From the NCBI GenBank assembly GCA_965153455.1, contig OZ234499.1, positions 1,178,001 to 1,242,000 on the forward strand: a DNA stretch of 64,000 nt, in the 5' to 3' direction. The notes beneath the pieces are model-generated. The model had not been told where the DNA came from. It did no database searches and saw nothing but the letters and a program-made list of their open reading frames with translations. Source of the stretch: Sphagnum compactum (taxonomy: Eukaryota > Bryophyta > Sphagnopsida > Sphagnales). The position numbers were made by a program, and so were the translations under genes. Of the stretch, positions 63,838 to 64,000 are shown piece after piece. Positions within the stretch are counted from its first letter, which is position 1; the number at the start of each line of letters is the position of its first letter.

Positions 63838-63960
63838 ACGTACCTTTCTACCTTCTTACCTATTTATCTACCTTTGTACCTAGGTTGGTAGGTGGGTAAG
63901 TAAGTAACCTATATGTATGTATTTTAGGAAGGTAGATGTTTATTACACACCTGTTTTTAC
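63838..63960. repeat. Imperfect inverted TACC/GGTA tract
   Basis: A TACC-rich half (ACGTACCTTTCTACCTTCTT, TACCTATTTATCTACCTTTG) is followed by a GGTA-rich half (GGTTGGTAGGTGGGTAAGTA, GGAAGGTAGATG). The two can pair imperfectly around the central TACCTAGGTTGGTA. It could be a foldback element end or a simple-repeat derivative. Confidence 0.4.
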
Positions 63961-64000
63961 CTACCTAACTACTTATGTAAGTAAATATTTATTTTGATTT

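Larger units (their letters stand above)
57351..64000. other. Very AT-rich gene-free stretch to the window end
   Basis: I find no supported gene. Contents are homopolymer T and A runs (57410-57550), a second tRNA-like box pair (60075-60131, minus), an AATA microsatellite near 63036-63052, a GTGGGTGGGTGGGTAC patch at 62759 and a TACC/GGTA-rich inverted tract at 63838-63960. Frames over 59195-59611 and 60431-61080 are low-complexity. Confidence 0.6.

Noticed and set aside
1-64000. CRISPR arrays, bacterial operons, rRNA genes or intact retrotransposons
   Set aside because: No regularly spaced identical repeats, no polycistronic layout, no rRNA sequence and no reverse transcriptase, integrase or gag motifs were seen in either strand.

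Overview
This window is nuclear DNA of a land plant. It carries spliced GT-AG genes, plant-specific proteins (a CYP701-type ent-kaurene oxidase, the SWR1 subunit SWC6/SEF and the RME-8/GRV2 J-protein), telomere-type TTTAGGG-derived tracts, and long AT-rich intergenic DNA with decayed repeats. I infer a non-seed plant, most likely a fern. The reasons are a retained fungal-type ergothioneine synthase gene and a PPR pseudogene whose wording resembles the large PPR families of such plants. That placement is an inference and not proven here.

Layout. 1-4.9 kb is intergenic. SWC6/SEF lies on the minus strand at 4938-6300 (4 exons). Ent-kaurene oxidase (KO) lies on the minus strand at 7906-11605 (8 exons). 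From 11.6 to 29.5 kb there is no convincing gene; this stretch holds a TTTAGGG-like minisatellite (12.77-13.10 kb), a C22 tract, a recent 105/109-bp tandem duplication, SINE-like tRNA promoter boxes and microsatellites. A gene for an Egt1-type fused ergothioneine synthase (methyltransferase + DinB + FGE-sulfatase) lies on the plus strand at 29488-33104 (5 coding exons, with a probable upstream untranslated exon near 27.6 kb). A vacuolar amino-acid transporter of the AVT3 group follows on the plus strand at 36375-37870 (2 exons). Convergent with it is a very large GRV2/KAM2 (DNAJC13/RME-8) gene on the minus strand at 39607-53429 (23 coding exons, about 2630 aa). From 55 to 57 kb there is a possible plus-strand promoter, a minisatellite and an antisense PPR pseudogene. 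57.4-64 kb is very AT-rich DNA with no gene that I can support.

Every intron in the five intact gene models has GT-AG ends, and the summed exon phases keep one open frame from start to stop. The genes do not form a functional cluster. They cover chromatin (SWC6), diterpenoid hormone synthesis (KO), thiol-histidine antioxidant synthesis (Egt1), vacuolar amino-acid export (AVT3) and endosome-to-vacuole trafficking (GRV2). The last two both concern the vacuole, but their adjacency is probably coincidence. The most noteworthy item is the plant Egt1 gene, since flowering plants are generally regarded as acquiring ergothioneine from microbes. A dispersed, degenerate repeat family centred on GGCGAT...CCAAATTTGGCTA recurs at several places, including two KO introns.
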